In this document: positions 1-7,814 of the stretch, one piece after another
How the letters are laid out: each line of letters starts with the position of its first letter
Position numbering within the stretch: the stretch's first letter is position 1
Program-made: the position numbers and the translations under genes
Notes under the pieces: generated by a model
Databases searched by the model: none
Seen by the model: the letters and a program-made list of their open reading frames with translations, nothing else
What the model was told of the DNA's origin: nothing
NCBI GenBank assembly: GCA_012031225.1
Contig: JAAUTZ010000037.1
Span: 1 to 34,505 of the forward strand
Source of the DNA: Chloroflexaceae bacterium
Lineage (GTDB): Bacteria; Chloroflexota; Chloroflexia; Chloroflexales; Chloroflexaceae
DNA length: 34,505 nucleotides
Direction of reading: 5' to 3'

Positions 1-480
1 CAGCAAACTCGCCTCGCGTTGCCAGCCGTCAAGGGTGTGCTCCTCAGGGTCGTACAGATAGTATTCCTCCACCCCGAAGCGTGTGTAGAACAGGTACTTG
101 TTGGTCATCTCGCCGGCGCGGTTGCCGGGCGAGAGGATTTCAACCACCACCTGTGGGGCGCAGTTATCCTCGTCCCACTGTTTGTACGAGCCGCGTTTGC
201 CTTTCGGTCGCCCAAACACGACCATCGCATCCGGCGCGACGCGGGTGCGGTTATCGCCCTGCACCGGATACCAGAGCAAATCCCCCGCGATGAAGACGCG
301 CGGGTCGTCGCGGAACAGGGCTTCGAGGTTCTCTTTAATCAGCACAATCCACTGAAACTGCTCGGTATTCTCCGCCATCGGCATACCATCACTTTCTGGG
401 TAGGTCACGACCGGAGCCGGACGCTGCGGCGACTCCGCAAGAATGCGCTCTTCGGCAAGGGGGGGAGCAAGCGTAGTCAT
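1..480 (-). CDS. Uma2 family (DUF820) endonuclease-like protein, C-terminus beyond the window
   Basis: The reading frame is open from an ATG at 480 to the window edge (160 codons), so the gene is truncated here and its stop is not seen. The translation begins MTTLAPPLAEERILAESPQ and carries the pattern of the Uma2/DUF820 family, a PD-(D/E)xK nuclease fold. An Asp sits in RVAPDAMVVFG, a Glu in VVVEILSPGN, and a Lys in MTNKYLFY, followed by the family-typical GVEEYYLYDP. An AGAGAGG-like ribosome site lies about 12 bases upstream. The family is abundant in Chloroflexota and cyanobacteria and its cellular role is poorly known. The gene starts 36 bases after the stop of the large kinase gene on the same strand, so co-transcription is possible. 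A C7 run near the start (plus-strand G7 at about 459-465) keeps the frame intact as written. Confidence 0.85.
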   Translation of the reverse strand, partial: MTTLAPPLAEERILAESPQRPAPVVTYPESDGMPMAENTEQFQWIVLIKENLEALFRDDPRVFIAGDLLWYPVQGDNRTRVAPDAMVVFGRPKGKRGSYKQWDEDNCAPQVVVEILSPGNRAGEMTNKYLFYTRFGVEEYYLYDPEEHTLDGWQREASLL

Positions 481-516
481 CTTGGGTTCGTTCCTCTCTG
501 CGGTGGGGTGTCAGAG

Positions 517-3500
517 TTACACCCGAATAACTAACACGGTAATATCATCATATGGCTCAGTCGTGCCGATAAAGTTGGTCAGCGTGGTACGGATGTGATT
601 GAGCATAGCATCGGCACTCTGCGTTGGTGCGCTCCGAATTGCATCCTCAAAGCGTTCAAAGCCAAACATCTCGCGCTCGACACTATCCGCTTCAACAAGG
701 CCATCACTGGCAAGGATCAACATATCACCCGGCAGTAGATCTACGATCAGCTTGTCGTAACCGTGCTGTGCGCCAAGCCCTACACCGAGCGGCATCCCGC
801 CAATTTCGGTAAGCGTAACGCTCCCATCGGTGCGCTTGATGATCGGCGCGACACAGCCAGCATTGACTAACTGGACCGCCATTCCTGCCGCAGTGCGTTG
901 CAGATCAGCGTAGACCATCGCACAGTTCTGGCGCGTCGAACTGGTATAGTCCATCAGCGCAGCATCCAGTTGTTGCAGCAGCAGTTCGGGGGCTTGGGGG
1001 CTGGTGTTGAGCGTGCGGAACAGGGCGACGCTCACCGTCATCAGCAGCGCCGCGGGCATCCCCTTGCCAGAGACATCGCCCACCGCAACCACATAGTGGT
1101 CGGGGTGATGCTGGTGATAGACATACAGATCGCCGCCCACCTGCCGCGCCGGAGCCGTGTAGCAGACCAGATCCAGCCCCTGCCACTGTGGGCGCGGGGC
1201 GGGCAGCAGGCTACGCTGAATCTTGCGGGCAAGGTTTAGCTCTGCTTCCAGTCGTTCGTTGAGGCTCTTAACCGTTTCGTAGGCGGCAGTGAGTTCGGCT
1301 GTACGGGCACTCACCAACTCCTCAAGGTGGGCGTACAAGGTGGCATTCTCTAGCGAGATCGCTACCTGCCCAGAGAGCAGGCTCAAGATTTCGAGCCGAT
1401 CTTCGGTAAACGCACCAACGGCGTGGTTATTTTCGAGGTAGAAGACTCCGGTCAAGTTGCCTTGATAGATCAACGGGCTGCACAAGATCGAGCGTGGCTT
1501 GCGAGCGAGGATGTAGCCATCTTGGGCGAAACGTTCTTCGCTCGTAGCATCATGCAGCACGACGCTCTCGTGGGTGCGGGCGACATAGTTGATCAGGGTG
1601 TGGGGCAGGTCGCTCACCGTAAGCGGCTGGGCCTGCATCACGGTGACTTGATCACTGCCGACGGAGCTTTCCGCTTCCACCAACAGCCTACCATTCCGGT
1701 TGAGGATCAGCAAGCCCCGCTCTGCACCGGCATTCTCAATCACGGTCTGGAGCAGCTTACCAAGCAGGCTCTCCATCACAATTTCGCTTGAGATCGTCTG
1801 GTAGGCTTTGAAGACGCTGCCCAGATCAAGCCGAGCCGTGTTCGAGCCGGTACTCGTAATGCTGATGGTGTGGCGGCCTGCGCCGTTGCCATTCGTTTTG
1901 GTGAAGATGCGCGGGTAGCGTACCTCCAGATCACGCACTTTGCCGAGTGCGCCCCAGCGTTGGTAGGCGTGGTGGGCATCACGCAGGTAGAGTTGGGCAA
2001 GGCGCACGTTCTGCTTACGGAGGTAGAACCGCCCCGCCAATTCATTCGCAAGGGCTTCTTCAAGCAGGTAGCCATGTTCGCGGGTAAGTGCAACAGCCTG
2101 ATCGTAATACTCGCGGGCGGCTCCATCATTGCCCAAGATGTGGTTGCGCTCGGCTTCGATCAAGTGCCAGCGATGGCGAATGTTCATCGGGGCAAGTTGG
2201 GCCCACTGCTCAAGTTGAGCTTGGCTTGCGTCAATCTGGGCAAGCACCTGTTCGCGTTGCTCCTCAGCAGCAGGCGTGAGAGCCGGGTTATCGTGCAGTC
2301 TCATCAACTCGATCAAGGCATCATAGAAGGTGAGCAGCGGGATGTAGACTGAGCCAATAAAGCCTGCTTGATAGAGGCGCAACGCATCCCGGAACATCAC
2401 CGCGTGCTGCTGATTGTTGAGGATGAACGCACCGAGCATACGCGCAAAGCAGATATTGGCAAGGGCAGGCACATCACTCGCGGATTGCCACGCGGGGAGT
2501 GTTACCTCTTCTTGGAAGTAATCACCCGTCAGCCGCCATGGTTCGAGCGTGCCCTGCATCAAGTTATCCACGAGCTGCCAATAGAGTTGGTTGAATTGGC
2601 GCGAACGCTGTTGTTGCAAGCGTTCCAGTGCGAGGTCGGTAGAGGCATACAGGCGTTGCATCTCATTCAGGTTGGTGCCACACAAGAAGGCATGGCAGGT
2701 GTGCATGTACACGCCGTAGCCAGCATATTCAAAATCGCCTGTCTCAACCCCAACGCGGTAGGCTTCGAGCAGTGGTTCGAGTGTGGCGCGGGCGTGCTGC
2801 GTCCAGTGCGTTACAAAGAAGTTGATCGTAATCAGGGTGCGGGCGCGGTAGGCTTCTGCGCCGGGAATGTACTGCATGCGTTGAGCTAGATCACCGAAGC
2901 GCGAGCCAGTCGGAATATCGCCGAACAGGGCACATAGTAGTAAGCCGTAATTCGCATAAGCAAACGGCGACGATGGCGCGTGCCCGTGCCGGAGCGAGAG
3001 TAAAACCTGCTCAAAGACGACGATTGGCATCAGCGCGGGGTCGCCAATATAGGCGGCAGAGAAGGCCCCCGCGAGCAGCCGCATCGTTGCCAGTTGGTGC
3101 GGATCGGTCATCAATGGCAACGCGACGATCTGTGCGAAGTCACGCTCACTGAGCAGGGCTTGGATTGCCTGTATACGGCTGCCCATATCCTCCGGGCTAG
3201 GCTGCTCTGGCAGCTCTACGCCAAGCTGGGCAAGCACTGGGCGCACTGTGCCGATTGCCTCACGGAACTGCTGTCGGGCGGCGTAGGCTTGCAGGGTAAT
3301 CTCGTAAATCTCGACGGTATCGAGTACTGATCGGGCATAGTCGAGCACGGTGTTGGTGGCATCGTGCTGGATCTCTTGATCACCCGTTAGGTAGGCGGCT
3401 TGGGCGTAGCGGGTGTAGAGATCAAGCGCGAGGTCATAGTCAGTCTCCCACGCATCGTCCGGCAGCAGGGCAATGCCCGCCGCGCAGTAGTCAAAGCTCG

Positions 3501-5805
3501 CATGAAAGGCAGCGGATTGTTGGGCACGGTGCGCGGCTTGGCGGTTGAGTGCGGCCACAGCGAGGGCTTGAGCTGCGCTAGCAATCTCGCTGCGCCCTTG
3601 ATTCAGATGCTCAACCACCTCAAAGATCTGGTCTTCAAGACGATGTTCGGGCAGCGTCAGCCAGAGTACCTGTCCGATCTGCCAGTGCAGTAATCTCCGC
3701 TGTTCTGGGGCGATCAGGTCGTATACCGCCTGCTGAATACGATCATGGGCAAATGCATACTCCGCCGACATCTGCTCGGCGAGTCCGGGCACATCGCTGG
3801 TCATCAGGAGGTAGGCATCATTACGCGGCAGGATCAAGCCGGCTTGCAGGGCTGGCTCGAGCTGGCGGGCAGCTTCCGTGGGGGGCAGTTCGGCGATGCG
3901 AGCCAGCGTTTCGAGGCTGAACTGATGCCCGATACACGCAGCCCGCTGGAGAATCTGCTGGCTCTGGGGCACAAGTTGTTGGATTTTGTCCGTCAGCAGA
4001 TAGGCAACGTTATCGGTCATTTGTTGGGCGTGAATACCCGCCACATCCCAGACCCATTGCTTATGCTTGGCATCGAAGGTGATCAGTTCTTTGACATACA
4101 AGGCCCGCAGAAACTCGCTGATGAAAAACGGATTGCCGCCTGTCTTTTGGGTAATCAGTTCAGCAAGCTCAACGAGTTCGGCAGGGGCGCGGTGCAGCAC
4201 ATCGGCAAGCAGCTGCATCACGCTGTCGCGGTGGAGCGGGGTCAAAACGAATGACTGCACCGGTTGTCCGGCTTGCTCCACATGCTGGATCATCTGGCGC
4301 AGCGGGTGAAACTCGTCTACCTCATTGTCGCGGTAGGTTCCAATAATCAGCAGGGCTTGGTCTGGTTCGGGCGGAGCCGAGAGGATGCGTTGCAGCAGGG
4401 CGAGGGAGGCATTATCTGCCCACTGCATATCATCGAGGAACATCACCATCGGATGCTCAGTCTTGAGGAATACCCGCACGAAGTTCTGGACACTGTTGAT
4501 GAAGCGGTTCTGCGCTTCGGCGGGAGGCAGGGCCGGTACTGGGGCAGGCGGGCCAATGATCAATTCCAGTTCGGGCAGCACTTCGCAAATCACACTGGCA
4601 TTTGCGCCGAGTGCATGTTGAAGTTGGGTGCGCCAGTGGGCAAGATTGGTATCGCTCTCGGTAAGGAGGTAGCGCAACAAGCCCGCAAAGGCTTCGAGCA
4701 GGGCAGCATAGGGAGTACTGCGCTGCATCTGATCGTGTTTGCCCGAAATGAAGAACCCGCGCTTCTCGGTGACGGGCTTGTACAGCTCTTGCACCAGCAC
4801 CGATTTGCCCATGCCGGGTACGCCAGCAATCACCATTAGCCCGCGCCCACCGCCGCTGATCTGCCCAAATGCGGCATGCAGGTCGTCAATCTCTGCGGTG
4901 CGCCCATAGAGAATCTGGGGGATCACCAGTTGCTCAGATATATCCTCACTGCCGATGGCAAACGGATTGATCTGCCCATGCGTCTGCCATTCGTGCAGAC
5001 ACCGCCGCAGGTCGGCTTGGACACCGGATGCAGATTGGTAGCGGTCTTCGGCATTCTTGGCCATCAAGGTGAGGATGATCTGCGAAACCATCGGCGGGAT
5101 GTCGGGCTTGTGCATATGCGGTGCAACCGGCTGGCGGGCAATGTGGCTATGCACCAACTCGAGCGGATCGCTGCCGATGAATGGCGGCTGCCCAGTGAGC
5201 AGTTCGTACAGCGTCGCGCCGAGTGAGTACAGATCGGTGCGGTAATCGAGGGCCCGGTTCATACGTCCGGTCTGCTCCGGCGACATGTACAGGAGCGTGC
5301 CCTCGATCACATCTGGGTTGCGAAAGGTGGGGGTCTCCCGCGAGAGGCGCGTTGAGATGCCGAAGTCAATCAGCTTGACGACTCCCGTCTCACGATTGTA
5401 GACCACGTTGGCGGGGTTAATGTCTTTGTGGATCAGGTTATCGCGGTGCAGATTACTCAGTACGCCCGTCACCGCAATCCCGATTCGCAGGCTCTCTTCA
5501 AATGAAAACGGCTGCGTCTGCATCAGGAGGGCGAGCGAGTCTCCCCCAAAATCTTCCAACTCCAGCATCCAGTGCCCCTGCACCGTGCTGATGCTGTAGG
5601 CTTTGACCACGCCAGCCAGATCAAGGCTACGGGTGATCTCATACTCACGCCGAAACCACGCCACGCGCTCTAGCGGGGGGTAGCTCTCGCGGAGTAGCTT
5701 CAGGACGACAGGCAACCCGTCTGAGTTGCGGCGGGCACGGTAGACGTGTGAGTTTTCACTCTCGTGCAGTTGCGCGAGGATTTGATAATCAGTTGGTAGA
5801 TACAT
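517..5805 (-). CDS. Giant signalling protein: Ser/Thr kinase, AAA-type ATPase, helical repeat region, GAF and SpoIIE/PP2C phosphatase
   Basis: This 1762-residue cytoplasmic protein joins opposing signalling activities. Residues about 1-270 are a Hanks-type kinase: Lys in VVLKLL, catalytic loop HKDINPANVVYN near 125-136, DFGIST near 147, and SPEQTG before the activation-segment end. Residues about 295-700 are an AAA/predictive ATPase with Walker A GVPGMGKS near 328 and Walker B MVMFLDDMQWAD. About 700-1330 is an alpha-helical, probably TPR-like region without recognised motifs. A GAF domain spans about 1338-1490 (AGAERGLLILNRNG). A short helix leads into a SpoIIE-type phosphatase at about 1520-1762, with LARKIQRSLLPAP, GGDLYVY, VGDVSGKGMPAALLM, LASDGLVEA and YDDITVLV holding the metal-binding aspartates. 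The architecture is known from cyanobacterial and Chloroflexota multi-sensor kinases; the ligand is unknown. A promoter-like pair lies about 100 bases upstream. Confidence 0.93.
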   Translation of the reverse strand: MYLPTDYQILAQLHESENSHVYRARRNSDGLPVVLKLLRESYPPLERVAWFRREYEITRSLDLAGVVKAYSISTVQGHWMLELEDFGGDSLALLMQTQPFSFEESLRIGIAVTGVLSNLHRDNLIHKDINPANVVYNRETGVVKLIDFGISTRLSRETPTFRNPDVIEGTLLYMSPEQTGRMNRALDYRTDLYSLGATLYELLTGQPPFIGSDPLELVHSHIARQPVAPHMHKPDIPPMVSQIILTLMAKNAEDRYQSASGVQADLRRCLHEWQTHGQINPFAIGSEDISEQLVIPQILYGRTAEIDDLHAAFGQISGGGRGLMVIAGVPGMGKSVLVQELYKPVTEKRGFFISGKHDQMQRSTPYAALLEAFAGLLRYLLTESDTNLAHWRTQLQHALGANASVICEVLPELELIIGPPAPVPALPPAEAQNRFINSVQNFVRVFLKTEHPMVMFLDDMQWADNASLALLQRILSAPPEPDQALLIIGTYRDNEVDEFHPLRQMIQHVEQAGQPVQSFVLTPLHRDSVMQLLADVLHRAPAELVELAELITQKTGGNPFFISEFLRALYVKELITFDAKHKQWVWDVAGIHAQQMTDNVAYLLTDKIQQLVPQSQQILQRAACIGHQFSLETLARIAELPPTEAARQLEPALQAGLILPRNDAYLLMTSDVPGLAEQMSAEYAFAHDRIQQAVYDLIAPEQRRLLHWQIGQVLWLTLPEHRLEDQIFEVVEHLNQGRSEIASAAQALAVAALNRQAAHRAQQSAAFHASFDYCAAGIALLPDDAWETDYDLALDLYTRYAQAAYLTGDQEIQHDATNTVLDYARSVLDTVEIYEITLQAYAARQQFREAIGTVRPVLAQLGVELPEQPSPEDMGSRIQAIQALLSERDFAQIVALPLMTDPHQLATMRLLAGAFSAAYIGDPALMPIVVFEQVLLSLRHGHAPSSPFAYANYGLLLCALFGDIPTGSRFGDLAQRMQYIPGAEAYRARTLITINFFVTHWTQHARATLEPLLEAYRVGVETGDFEYAGYGVYMHTCHAFLCGTNLNEMQRLYASTDLALERLQQQRSRQFNQLYWQLVDNLMQGTLEPWRLTGDYFQEEVTLPAWQSASDVPALANICFARMLGAFILNNQQHAVMFRDALRLYQAGFIGSVYIPLLTFYDALIELMRLHDNPALTPAAEEQREQVLAQIDASQAQLEQWAQLAPMNIRHRWHLIEAERNHILGNDGAAREYYDQAVALTREHGYLLEEALANELAGRFYLRKQNVRLAQLYLRDAHHAYQRWGALGKVRDLEVRYPRIFTKTNGNGAGRHTISITSTGSNTARLDLGSVFKAYQTISSEIVMESLLGKLLQTVIENAGAERGLLILNRNGRLLVEAESSVGSDQVTVMQAQPLTVSDLPHTLINYVARTHESVVLHDATSEERFAQDGYILARKPRSILCSPLIYQGNLTGVFYLENNHAVGAFTEDRLEILSLLSGQVAISLENATLYAHLEELVSARTAELTAAYETVKSLNERLEAELNLARKIQRSLLPAPRPQWQGLDLVCYTAPARQVGGDLYVYHQHHPDHYVVAVGDVSGKGMPAALLMTVSVALFRTLNTSPQAPELLLQQLDAALMDYTSSTRQNCAMVYADLQRTAAGMAVQLVNAGCVAPIIKRTDGSVTLTEIGGMPLGVGLGAQHGYDKLIVDLLPGDMLILASDGLVEADSVEREMFGFERFEDAIRSAPTQSADAMLNHIRTTLTNFIGTTEPYDDITVLVIRV

Positions 5806-5906
5806 ACTCTCTGCTGCTTATTTGGCTTAGCTATGCCGGGTCAAGTGCGTGGATGGTGGGAAGGCACTCGCAATTGCATAGGTAGGTATTTTCTGCTGCC
5901 CGTTCT

Positions 5907-5935
5907 ATTATAGGAACATTTGCCCCGTGCGACAA
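5907..5935 (-). promoter_or_regulatory. Candidate sigma-70 promoter for the kinase gene
   Basis: On the minus strand TTGTCG (5930-5935) and TATAAT (5907-5912) are separated by 17 bases. The -10 is perfect and the -35 matches 4 of 6. Predicted transcription starts near 5900, giving a leader of about 95 bases before the kinase ATG at 5805. Nothing else is evident in the 167-base gap to the amine oxidase gene. Confidence 0.5.
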
Positions 5936-5972
5936 GCCTGACCTGTCAAGTTAAACGCTGACCTTTATCATT

Positions 5973-7235
5973 TTAACCGGAAAAACATATCTTGAGCACA
6001 GTCTGTGCCGCCCGCCTGCCGCTCTCGATAGCCCCGTGTACGGTGGCGACGTGCCCATTGGTAACAGTTGCCTCGCCTGCCAGAAAGAGCGTATTGGCAA
6101 TCGGTGTAGCTAGCTGATCCCGCGCCGCACCCGCCCCGATGGGCGTGTAGGAGTATGCGCCGCGACTCCATTGATCGTGCGACCACGCCGCAAGCCGTCC
6201 GTGCAGAAAGGCTTGCCGCAGGCGTGTGCCGAAGAGTTGGGTCAGTTCATCAAGGGCGTGGGCAAGCGCGGCAGCTTCCCCAATCTCGGCAAGGTGCAAG
6301 CCCGCCAAGCCACCCGTGTAGCCCATCAAGGCGGGCGGCTTGGCGGCTGGCTCTTGCCACCACGTACTGATAATGCCATCGGTGCTGCTGAAGCCGGGCA
6401 GATCCCAACACACCCGCTCAAACCACAGCACCAGCTTGGAGACATGGCCCATATCGAGGGCGTGCAGAGCCTCTGTCGTGGCAGGCGGAAGGTCAGGTGT
6501 GAAGGTCAAGTCGCCTGCTTGCAATACGCCGAGCGGCACGGTAATAATCACGGCGCGGGCCGTGAGCGTGGTTTGGGCTGGATCGTCCAGCCGCAATGTG
6601 GCGTTACCGGGCTGCCACGTAATCTGGCGCACGGGGCTATTCAGGCGGATGTCTAGCCCCGTCGCCAGCGCAGCCATCACGCGGCTGTAGCCATTGAGGA
6701 CGTGAAAGTTGCCTGTGCCGGCCTGCCACCCTGCCCGCTCATGGGCAACTGCCGCCGCACTGAGCCGCTCGACATCGGCGGCTTCGATGTTGGCGGCGAG
6801 GCGCAACGCAAGCTCGCCTGCCGGATCATCAGGGGCGATGCGGCGCATCCACGCGGCCGCACTGTATTCGGGTGCGTGGGCGTGCTCGGCAGGATCGCAC
6901 AGGCGATCATACAGCTGCTCCACCCGCAGCGTCAGCGGGTCATCGGCGGGGTAGCGCGTGCCGCCCAGCGCGATCTCCCGTGCTTCCGGCGCACGCTGCG
7001 TTGCTAGCCCTGCCGCCTGTACGATTGCCCACGTTGTCGCCTGATCGCCATGAATAAACTCTGCGCCCAGCTCGACTACGCCACGTTGGGTATCCGTCCA
7101 GACGCGCCCACCGATGCGGTTGCGGGCTTCGAGCAGGAGTGGCGTATAGCCGGCATCACGCAGGGCGGCAGCCGCAGCAAGCCCGGCGGCTCCCGCTCCA
7201 ATCACAATGAGGGGATAATCACTTGATGTTGACAT
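5973..7235 (-). CDS. FAD-dependent amine oxidase (monoamine/polyamine oxidase type)
   Basis: A flavoprotein of about 420 residues that should oxidise an amine to imine/aldehyde with reduction of oxygen. The dinucleotide-binding motif VIGAGAAGLAAAAAL is at the N-terminus, followed by LLLEARNRIGGRVWTD, the flavin-contacting RIGGR motif. The C-terminal FAD motif LFLAGEATVTNGHVATVHGA is followed by IESGRRAA. Length and motif order match the flavin monoamine oxidase/polyamine oxidase family; the substrate cannot be read from sequence. There is no signal peptide, so it is probably cytoplasmic. The ATG at 7235 (MSTSSD) with an upstream AGG is preferred over the in-frame TTG at 7241. The gene follows the cox operon terminator, and its own leader seems to contain that hairpin. 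Confidence 0.9.
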   Translation of the reverse strand: MSTSSDYPLIVIGAGAAGLAAAAALRDAGYTPLLLEARNRIGGRVWTDTQRGVVELGAEFIHGDQATTWAIVQAAGLATQRAPEAREIALGGTRYPADDPLTLRVEQLYDRLCDPAEHAHAPEYSAAAWMRRIAPDDPAGELALRLAANIEAADVERLSAAAVAHERAGWQAGTGNFHVLNGYSRVMAALATGLDIRLNSPVRQITWQPGNATLRLDDPAQTTLTARAVIITVPLGVLQAGDLTFTPDLPPATTEALHALDMGHVSKLVLWFERVCWDLPGFSSTDGIISTWWQEPAAKPPALMGYTGGLAGLHLAEIGEAAALAHALDELTQLFGTRLRQAFLHGRLAAWSHDQWSRGAYSYTPIGAGAARDQLATPIANTLFLAGEATVTNGHVATVHGAIESGRRAAQTVLKICFSG

Positions 7236-7254
7236 AAACAACCTACACTAACGT

Positions 7255-7283
7255 AAATCAAACCGGGCAGAAACCCTGCCCGG
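7255..7283 (-). terminator. Rho-independent terminator of the cox operon, in the amine oxidase leader
   Basis: On the minus strand CCGGGCAG (7276-7283), a 5-base loop, and CTGCCCGG (7263-7270) form a perfect 8-bp GC-rich stem. It is followed by TTTGATTT (7255-7262). It lies about 93 bases after the stop of the last cox-cluster gene and only about 20 bases before the amine oxidase ATG. It may therefore also act as an attenuator for that gene. Confidence 0.75.
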
Positions 7284-7301
7284 CATGCGTATCCATTGTG
7301 C

Positions 7302-7310
7302 ACTATACCA
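7302..7310 (-). promoter_or_regulatory. Extended -10 promoter candidate for the amine oxidase gene
   Basis: The minus strand reads TGG-TATAGT, an extended -10 element (TGn plus a 5/6 TATAAT match). No good -35 is visible. Transcription would start near 7295, upstream of the hairpin at 7263-7283, placing the hairpin and its T-tract inside the amine oxidase 5' leader. Confidence 0.35.
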
Positions 7311-7375
7311 CGATATTTGATCAGCACCGCAGAGCCGTGCCGCTGGATGCGTTAAATCGGTTCGGTTGGGCAAGC

Positions 7376-7654
7376 CTAATGATGCTTGTCCTGATCGCGC
7401 AGGCTCACGATGATGTCTTGGCGAATCCAGCCGCCAATACCGAGCGCAAGGGTCAGGATACCACCGAGCGCAACGGGCAAGCCAAGCACAATCCCATTGA
7501 TGAGCAGGGCAATGCCAAACGCAATTACGATGGGCCAGATGCTCGGATCGGGCAGGTGAACGTGGAATGGGGTGCTATCTTCATCGGCAATATGTGCGGC
7601 AGGTTGGTTCAGCGTAAGTGGCTGCGCTTCCTGCTCCGACGATGTGTGGGCCAT
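7376..7654 (-). CDS. Small two-helix membrane protein, probable cytochrome oxidase subunit IV-like accessory subunit
   Basis: A 92-residue protein with a polar N-terminal arm of about 40 residues, then two hydrophobic helices (around WPIVIAFGIALLINGIVLG and ALGGILTLALGIGGW), ending in a charged, His-rich tail. The pattern LPDPSIWPIVIAFGIALL resembles the short subunit IV proteins of bacterial heme-copper oxidases, which stabilise the core complex; this is a similarity judgement without catalytic residues to confirm it. It is the last gene of the cox operon, 29 bases after the 39-residue ORF, with AAGGAG placed about 11 bases before the ATG. The transcript then runs to the hairpin terminator at 7255-7283. 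Confidence 0.7.
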   Translation of the reverse strand: MAHTSSEQEAQPLTLNQPAAHIADEDSTPFHVHLPDPSIWPIVIAFGIALLINGIVLGLPVALGGILTLALGIGGWIRQDIIVSLRDQDKHH

Positions 7655-7683
7655 AGGTGCGTTACTCCTTCGTTGGGATAGCC

Positions 7684-7803
7684 TTAGACTGGCAGGGTCA
7701 TGTACTGATATGCCCAGACCAGCATCAGCACAAACATAAACACGGCAACTGCGGCGAGGAACAACCCTAGCCGACGGTTCCGCTTGTGGAGATCATTCTG
7801 CAT
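7684..7803 (-). CDS. 39-residue single-helix membrane protein in the cox operon
   Basis: The short ORF begins MQNDLHKRNRRLG, followed by one hydrophobic helix (LFLAAVAVFMFVLMLVWAY) and a five-residue tail. The basic N-terminus suggests an N-in orientation. TAAGGAGG, a near-perfect ribosome site, sits about 6 bases before the ATG at 7803, and the ATG is 11 bases after the ctaB stop, so the short start is much better supported than a longer one overlapping ctaB. Such one-helix proteins are common in oxidase operons as assembly or stabilising subunits (analogous to CcoQ-type or small aa3 subunits); the exact role here is inferred from position only. Confidence 0.75.
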   Translation of the reverse strand: MQNDLHKRNRRLGLFLAAVAVFMFVLMLVWAYQYMTLPV

Positions 7804-7814
7804 CACAATCCTCC

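Noticed and set aside
455-470. Possible frameshift in the Uma2-like gene at a C run
   Set aside because: Counting the run as seven bases keeps one frame from the ATG at 480 through all family motifs, so no frameshift is needed.
5940-5960. TTGACA near 5945-5955 as the -35 of the kinase promoter
   Set aside because: The distance to the TATAAT at 5907-5912 is about 31 bases, far too long; TTGTCG at 17 bases fits better.
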